From the NCBI GenBank assembly GCA_900772035.1, contig CAAGQE010000183.1:1-10984 (forward strand): a stretch of 10,984 bases of DNA. Reading direction: 5' to 3'. The translations under genes and the position numbers were made by a program. Source of the stretch: Candidatus Gastranaerophilales bacterium (GTDB taxonomy: Bacteria; Cyanobacteriota; Vampirovibrionia; Gastranaerophilales; Gastranaerophilaceae). Positions 7,113 to 10,984 of the stretch are shown here, in pieces; the stretch's first letter is position 1; each line of letters starts with the position of its first letter. The notes under the pieces are model-generated. The model did no database searches. It had not been told where the DNA came from and was given only the letters and a program-made list of their open reading frames with translations.

Positions 7113-8083
7113 AGTGTTATCAACTGAATCACAGTCTTTCGTTTTTCCCTGAGCGCATTGATGCTTGTTGTTCGGGTTTCAGAGGACCGATTTACCTTGA
7201 AAACCCCACAAAGTCGCAGGTTTTTGATGCGGAAAAAATGCAGGAAATTAAAAAACAAACGGTTGAACGTTTAAGCAACAATATAATACCCGACGGCTGC
7301 AAAAACTGCTATGAGTTGAAAGACGGGGTTTCAAACGAGGATTTTTCGATAAATAAAATCACCCTAAATCACTTTACTCATTGCAATTGCCGCTGCGTAT
7401 ACTGCGCGAGGTTGAATGCTTATCACAGAGATTTTGTCGAAAATCCTCAAGATAGCGAATACTACGACGTTTTGCCCATTATAAAAAATCTTTTTGATAA
7501 AAATCTGATTGATGAAAAAAGGTTGCTTATCGATATTCAAGGGGGAGATTTGGGTGTTCTGAAAGAGTTTCAGCCTCTCGTTGAATATCTTTTGACGAAA
7601 AATTTTTGTGACATTATTTTTACGACAAACAATATCGTCTATCAGCCGTTGATTGAAAAGTGCATCAAACTCAACAAGGGTACGCTTATCACCTCTTTGG
7701 ACTGCGGTTGTGCGGAGACGTATTTGAAAATGAAACGTGTCGACAAGTTCTCGGCTTGCGTTGAAAATCTGAGACGTTATTCGTCCCTCGACAAGCGCGA
7801 AATACCAAGCATTTTGGTCAAATACATTTTGGTTAGAAATTTCAACGATAATCTCGCCGAGGCTCAAAAATTTTTGGAAATAATGTGCGATTTAAAAATC
7901 AGAAAAGTTCAATTTGAACTTGATTACAATGATATTTTGCTTAAAAAAGACAAAAACTTCGTTGTTCCCGAAGTATATTACCAAATTTATGAATTGTTTA
8001 AAAACACTTGTGCTGCAAGCAATATCGAACTCGAAGTTTTTTCGCATACGAAAAAAATATTAGACAAAGGGGCTTTTAATTAG
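7109..8083 (+). CDS. Radical SAM protein with N-terminal cysteine-rich module, copy 3
   Basis: A 324-residue protein. A CC pair lies at 20-21 before GFRGPIYL. CxxC is at C64/C67 (IPDGCKNC). The radical SAM cysteines are C92, C96 and C99, with the extra C94 (HCNCRCVYC). IDIQGGD is at 141-147, and SLDCGCAETYLKMKRV gives C199 and C201. The start is set by GGAGA at 7098-7102, six bases upstream of the ATG, which overlaps the previous stop as ATGA. Translation of all three paralogues is therefore coupled. The third gene lacks the DYKGEP-type segment seen in copy 2 after the first cysteines. The C-terminal part ends with the barrel and shows no extra cysteine-rich SPASM domain, so the auxiliary module, if real, is N-terminal. 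Function unknown. A matured peptide, protein or glycan-linked substrate encoded elsewhere is possible. Confidence 0.88.
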   Translation: MKCYQLNHSLSFFPERIDACCSGFRGPIYLENPTKSQVFDAEKMQEIKKQTVERLSNNIIPDGCKNCYELKDGVSNEDFSINKITLNHFTHCNCRCVYCARLNAYHRDFVENPQDSEYYDVLPIIKNLFDKNLIDEKRLLIDIQGGDLGVLKEFQPLVEYLLTKNFCDIIFTTNNIVYQPLIEKCIKLNKGTLITSLDCGCAETYLKMKRVDKFSACVENLRRYSSLDKREIPSILVKYILVRNFNDNLAEAQKFLEIMCDLKIRKVQFELDYNDILLKKDKNFVVPEVYYQIYELFKNTCAASNIELEVFSHTKKILDKGAFN

Positions 8084-8099
8084 CCACCTGTCTTCTTAA

Positions 8100-8158
8100 A
8101 TATAGCCGCATGTATACCTTATCGGTTAATTGTTATTTAACCTTTAATGCGGTTATAT
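8100..8158. repeat. Nested inverted repeat / structured intergenic element
   Basis: An outer stem pairs 8100-8111 with 8147-8158: twelve pairs, one of them G-U (core CCGCAT/ATGCGG). It encloses an inner stem of 8124-8129 with 8137-8142 (GGTTAA/TTAACC, seven-base loop). There is no T-run directly after it, so it is not a classical terminator. It begins 17 bases after the third radical SAM stop and could protect the mRNA 3' end, act as an operator, be a small RNA domain, or be a miniature dispersed repeat. The stems are AT-rich apart from the cores. Confidence 0.6.
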
Positions 8159-8161
8159 AAT
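8130..8161 (+). promoter_or_regulatory. Speculative promoter for a small transcript
   Basis: TATAAT at 8156-8161 overlaps the right arm of the nested inverted repeat. The best -35, TTGTTA at 8130-8135, has a rather long 20-base spacer. A transcript from here would run about 60 bases into the terminator at 8205-8229, with no ORF. It could be a small RNA or simply AT-rich chance. Confidence 0.2.
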
Positions 8162-8204
8162 AATATCTTTTTCATACTTCCAACTATTCTTAATTCCAGA
8201 CAGC

Positions 8205-8229
8205 AGAGCGGGAAACCGCTCTTTTTTTT
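8205..8229 (+). terminator. Rho-independent terminator after the radical SAM operon
   Basis: A perfect seven-base-pair stem, AGAGCGG at 8205-8211 with CCGCTCT at 8216-8222, closes a GAAA tetraloop. It is followed by eight T's (8222-8229, the first being the last stem base). It separates the radical SAM genes from the cyclophilin gene. Confidence 0.92.
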
Positions 8230-8249
8230 ATCTTTGGCTCTCGTGCTTG

Positions 8250-8258
8250 TGCTATAAT
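8250..8258 (+). promoter_or_regulatory. Extended -10 promoter of the cyclophilin gene
   Basis: TGCTATAAT at 8250-8258 is a perfect extended -10 (TGn plus TATAAT). No good -35 lies at the right distance, as is common for extended -10 promoters. The start point would be near 8265, leaving a short leader that contains AGGAG at 8271-8275, six bases before the ATG. Confidence 0.7.
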
Positions 8259-8281
8259 GGCTTCAAAAACAGGAGTCAGAC

Positions 8282-8761
8282 ATGGATAAAGAAAATACTT
8301 TGTATTTGGATTTGAAAGACGGTAGGGTTACAATCGAGTTATACCCTGAAAAAGCACCTAATCACGTTGCAAGAATTAAAGATTTGGTAAGACATAATTT
8401 TTACGACGGATTGCTTTTCCACCGCGTAATCGACGGCTTTATGGCTCAAACAGGCGACCCGAACGGCAACGGTACGGGCGGCAGCGGTCAAAAAATGAAA
8501 GCCGAATTTAACGATACTCCGCACAAAAGAGGTACGGTTTCTATGGCAAGAGCGCAAGATCCCGACAGCGGAGACAGCCAATTCTTCATCTGTTTCCAAG
8601 ATTGCCCCTGGCTCGACGGTCAGTACACCGTTTGGGGTCAAGTCGTTGACGGAATGGAATTTGTCGACAACATCAAAAAGGGCAGCCAATATCTCAACGG
8701 TTTGGTTGATGAACCCGATTCAATCGTCAAATTGTCCGTCGCTGCTGACGTAGAAGAATAA
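8282..8761 (+). CDS. Cyclophilin-type peptidyl-prolyl cis-trans isomerase
   Basis: A 159-residue single-domain cyclophilin that catalyses cis-trans isomerisation of X-Pro peptide bonds during protein folding. The active-site signature FHRVIDGFMAQTGDPNGNG starts at F46 and includes R48 (equivalent to R55 of human CypA), F53, M54 and Q56. QFFICF at 100-105 and W110-L111 complete the pocket. The CypA His after the WLDG loop is Tyr here (Y115), and W118 stands in the YTVWG segment, both seen in bacterial members. There is no signal peptide, so it should be cytoplasmic. It has its own promoter and terminator and looks monocistronic and constitutively expressed. The overall sequence reminds me of short alphaproteobacterial cyclophilins, which is the main conflict with other taxonomic hints. 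Confidence 0.95.
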   Translation: MDKENTLYLDLKDGRVTIELYPEKAPNHVARIKDLVRHNFYDGLLFHRVIDGFMAQTGDPNGNGTGGSGQKMKAEFNDTPHKRGTVSMARAQDPDSGDSQFFICFQDCPWLDGQYTVWGQVVDGMEFVDNIKKGSQYLNGLVDEPDSIVKLSVAADVEE

Positions 8762-8772
8762 AATCACTCTTT

Positions 8773-8807
8773 AAAATAAAGTCCGTTTCGGCGGGCTTTA
8801 TTTTTTT
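8773..8807. terminator. Shared bidirectional terminator between convergent genes
   Basis: A 13-pair hairpin joins 8773-8785 to 8792-8804 with one T-G wobble (8782/8795) and a six-base TTTCGG loop. On the + strand a T-run follows to 8807 and ends the cyclophilin transcript. On the - strand the A-rich left arm becomes a T-rich tail. The aminotransferase stop codon (8798-8800) lies inside the right arm, so the same hairpin serves both converging transcripts. Confidence 0.85.
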
Positions 8808-9904
8808 AACCATTTTGAAAATTTAAAAAGCCCCTCTTTGAAATTGTTAATTTCTCCGCAATAGCCTATGCGACAATGGTTTGGGATTTCCATTGCCTCC
8901 CCCGGAAGTAACAAAACTCCTGTATCTTTGAACAAATCCAAACAAAAATCGTAAGAATTTCGGCTGTCTTCATATTTTACAAAGGCGGTCGTTCCTGCTT
9001 CCAATTTGGAAACAGAAATTTTATCCTCGGTAGAAATCCAGTCAAGAAGAGCCTTTTTGCCATCTTTGACGATTTTTAAGTTTCTTTCGATAATTTTGTC
9101 TTTGTTTTCAAGTGCAATACAAGCGACAAAGTCGTCAATCGCGCTGATACTGATAGTGTTGTACTGTCTTTGGTGATTTATTTCTTCAATAATATCTTCA
9201 TTTGCGACCACAAATCCGACCCTGATTCCTGCCAGAGAAAATGTTTTTGACATCGAAAACGTCGAAATTCCTTTTTCGTAAATTTCTGCAATCGAGGTAG
9301 AAGATGTTGATTTTTCGTGATTTAAAAACCTGTAAACCTCGTCGCAAAGCACATAAGCGCCGACACTCTCTGCTATTTTTACAATCTCTTTCAACTCCTC
9401 GTCAGACAATGCCGCACCAGTCGGATTGTTCGGATTATTGAAAGTTATCAGTTTCGTTTTGGGCGTTACTGTGTTTTTGAGTTCTTCCAAGTCAACGTGC
9501 CAGTTTAATTCGGGCTTTAATTTTATAATTTTGACCTTCGCGCCGAGTTGCTTCGGAATCGAATAATGCTGCTGATAGGTCGGAATTACTGAAATAACCT
9601 CGTCATCAGGTTCAACAAGGCTCAAAAAAGTAAGCGAATTTGCCCCGATTGCGCCGAGCGTAACGGAAACATTTTTCTTGCTCATTCCTTTATAAAGTTT
9701 TGCCGCATCGGATTTGAGCCGCTCGGAGCCTGTTATATCCCCGTAATGAAGCGGTTTATCCAAAATTTCCGAGATGTTCGCCCCCGTAAAGTCAAAAAAC
9801 TCACCCAAAGAAAACGAATTTATGCAAGTGGTCGTCATGTCATATTTTGCAAGACTTTCGTACTTGTTCATCCATTCTTCGATTTTGAATTTTTCAATCA
9901 GCAT
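8798..9904 (-). CDS. Class I/II (fold-type I) PLP-dependent aminotransferase
   Basis: A 368-residue protein. The PLP lysine is K220 in SMSKTFSLAGIRVG. NNPNNPTG at 156-163 (N160 at the cofactor), CDEVYR at 187-192 (D188, Y191) and R228 bind PLP. R345 in CRIGYCG is the expected substrate-carboxylate arginine. The opening (WMNKYE, then a TCINSFSLGE stretch) recalls a subgroup annotated as generic amino-acid aminotransferases related to capreomycidine synthase, but the substrate cannot be set from sequence. It is cytosolic. It lies three bases after the wecB stop and is surely co-transcribed. No strong ribosome site precedes the ATG (AAGAAG only), so it may rely on coupled translation. With an epimerase upstream it could make or modify an amino sugar or an amino acid used in a surface polymer; this is inference. 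Confidence 0.88.
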   Translation of the reverse strand: MLIEKFKIEEWMNKYESLAKYDMTTTCINSFSLGEFFDFTGANISEILDKPLHYGDITGSERLKSDAAKLYKGMSKKNVSVTLGAIGANSLTFLSLVEPDDEVISVIPTYQQHYSIPKQLGAKVKIIKLKPELNWHVDLEELKNTVTPKTKLITFNNPNNPTGAALSDEELKEIVKIAESVGAYVLCDEVYRFLNHEKSTSSTSIAEIYEKGISTFSMSKTFSLAGIRVGFVVANEDIIEEINHQRQYNTISISAIDDFVACIALENKDKIIERNLKIVKDGKKALLDWISTEDKISVSKLEAGTTAFVKYEDSRNSYDFCLDLFKDTGVLLLPGEAMEIPNHCRIGYCGEINNFKEGLFKFSKWLKK

Positions 9905-9907
9905 TGT

Positions 9908-10984
9908 TTATAACTTCTTAACGCCTTTAAGTATTTCAACGATTTGAGCCGATGCCGTTCCGTCGCCGTAAGGATTGATGGATTCGGACATTTTCTTATA
10001 GGCTTCTTCGTTGTTCAAAAGTTTATCTGCTTCTTTTACGATGTTTTCGGTTTCCGTTCCGACAAGTTTAACAGTTCCGTATTCAACGGCTTCGGGACGT
10101 TCCGTTGTTCTTCTCAAAACCAAAACGGGTTTTCCGAGAGAAGGTGCTTCTTCCTGAACTCCGCCCGAGTCCGTCATAATCAAGACGCTGTGTTTCATAA
10201 GCGTTGAAAACGGTGCATAATCTTGCGGTTCGGTTAAAATAACTCTTTCTTTTCCGCCCAAAAGTTCGGTTACGACATTTTTAATGTTCGGATTCGGGTG
10301 GACAGGGTAAATAACTTGAATGTCTTTATTTTTTTCAACGAGTTCCAAAATCGCCGCGCAAATGTTTTTAATGGGTTCGCCAAAGTTTTCGCGTCTGTGT
10401 GCAGTTACCAAAACGGTTCTCAAATCAGGGTTTAAGCCCAAATTTGAAATATCCGCCTCTTTGTTATTAACAATGTACAAAAGCGCGTCAATAACCGTGT
10501 TGCCTGTCTTGTAGGCATGTGTCATCGGAACTTGTGCAGCCTTGAGGTTTTCCATTGACGTATCCGTCGGAGCAAAATGATATTCACAAAGCGCATCAAC
10601 AAAAACTCTGTTGATTTCTTCGGGGAACGGATTATATTTGTCAAAAGTTCTCAAGCCCGCTTCGACGTGACCGACGGGGATTCTTGCGTAAAAAGCCGAA
10701 AGACCCGCTGCCATTGATGTCGTCGTATCACCGTGAACAAGCACGATGTCAGGTTTAACTTCTTCGTATACATCCTTCATCTTTACAAGAACGTCGGATG
10801 TTATCGACCAAAGATTTTGGTTTGCTTTCATAATATTTAAGTCATAATCGGGTTTGATTTCAAATAAATTTAAGACCGCGTCAAGCATTTCTCTGTGTTG
10901 AGCCGTCACGCAAACAATACTCTCAAAAATGTCGCTGTGCTTTTCGATTTCTTTTACAAGCGGTGCCATTTTAATCGCTTCGGG
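9908..10984 (-). CDS. wecB: UDP-N-acetylglucosamine 2-epimerase, non-hydrolysing (5' end outside window)
   Basis: The gene interconverts UDP-GlcNAc and UDP-ManNAc in the cytosol, feeding surface polysaccharide or teichoic-type polymers. The frame is open through the right edge. Codons before the internal ATG at 10969 read PEAIK, matching the family's conserved GTRPEAIKMAP start, so only about a dozen N-terminal residues are missing. Family motifs, numbered from that Met, are HGDTTTSMAAG at 79-89, HVEAGLR at 101-107, FPEEINR at 115-121, TAHRRENFG at 189-197, and the UDP-binding segment from TDSGGVQEE through GKPVLVLRRTTERPE. All expected catalytic Asp, Glu and His positions are present. It is the upstream member of a - strand operon with the aminotransferase, and its promoter lies beyond the window. 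Confidence 0.95.
   Translation of the reverse strand, partial: PEAIKMAPLVKEIEKHSDIFESIVCVTAQHREMLDAVLNLFEIKPDYDLNIMKANQNLWSITSDVLVKMKDVYEEVKPDIVLVHGDTTTSMAAGLSAFYARIPVGHVEAGLRTFDKYNPFPEEINRVFVDALCEYHFAPTDTSMENLKAAQVPMTHAYKTGNTVIDALLYIVNNKEADISNLGLNPDLRTVLVTAHRRENFGEPIKNICAAILELVEKNKDIQVIYPVHPNPNIKNVVTELLGGKERVILTEPQDYAPFSTLMKHSVLIMTDSGGVQEEAPSLGKPVLVLRRTTERPEAVEYGTVKLVGTETENIVKEADKLLNNEEAYKKMSESINPYGDGTASAQIVEILKGVKKL

Noticed and set aside
7364..7867. Antisense open frame inside the third radical SAM gene
   Set aside because: It overlaps a motif-supported gene on the opposite strand and has no recognisable domain.
8110..8160. Tiny ORF (16 codons, one Cys) after the radical SAM genes, considered as a modified-peptide precursor
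   Set aside because: There is no ribosome site before the ATG, the ORF lies within the inverted-repeat element, and it has no leader-like sequence. Nothing supports translation.

Overview
The window is a gene-dense stretch of AT-rich bacterial chromosome with short intergenic gaps, ATG starts, Shine-Dalgarno sites and rho-independent terminators. I see no sign of phage, transposons, CRISPR or RNA genes other than one speculative small-transcript locus. The gene mix (cell-surface polysaccharide acylation, Na/phosphate transport, tandem radical SAM enzymes, UDP-ManNAc synthesis) would suit an AT-rich, possibly host-associated anaerobe such as a Gastranaerophilales (Vampirovibrionia) member. The cyclophilin also resembles alphaproteobacterial proteins, so the taxonomic guess is weak and rests on recall, not on a search.

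Region 1 (1-3216, + strand) is the end of an operon. It holds the C-terminal piece of an unrecognised protein, a membrane-anchored AlgJ/AlgX-like SGNH protein, an MBOAT O-acyltransferase of the AlgI/DltB type and a dedicated acyl carrier protein. The genes overlap or nearly abut. Together they look like an exopolysaccharide or cell-wall O-acylation machine in which an acyl group on the carrier is moved across the membrane by the MBOAT and placed on a glycan by the SGNH protein. No activating ligase is inside the window.

Region 2 (3217-5076, + strand) is a single gene with its own likely promoter. It encodes a Na+/phosphate cotransporter with a C-terminal PhoU-like regulatory domain.

Region 3 (5077-8229, + strand) holds three translationally coupled, paralogous radical SAM genes. 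A near-consensus promoter lies so close to the first start codon that its transcript would be almost leaderless. Each protein carries a cysteine-rich module before the radical SAM domain and an extra cysteine inside the CxxxCxxC loop. The second and third also have a Cys-Gly-Cys in the barrel. No substrate peptide is visible. A nested inverted-repeat element and a strong terminator follow. This is the least explained and most interesting part of the window.

Region 4 (8230-8807) is a monocistronic cyclophilin gene with an extended -10 promoter. It ends in a terminator hairpin shared with the convergent operon.

Region 5 (8798-10984, - strand) contains wecB (UDP-GlcNAc 2-epimerase, 5' end outside the window) followed by a class I/II aminotransferase. 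This is probably the end of a sugar or surface-polymer operon entering from the right.
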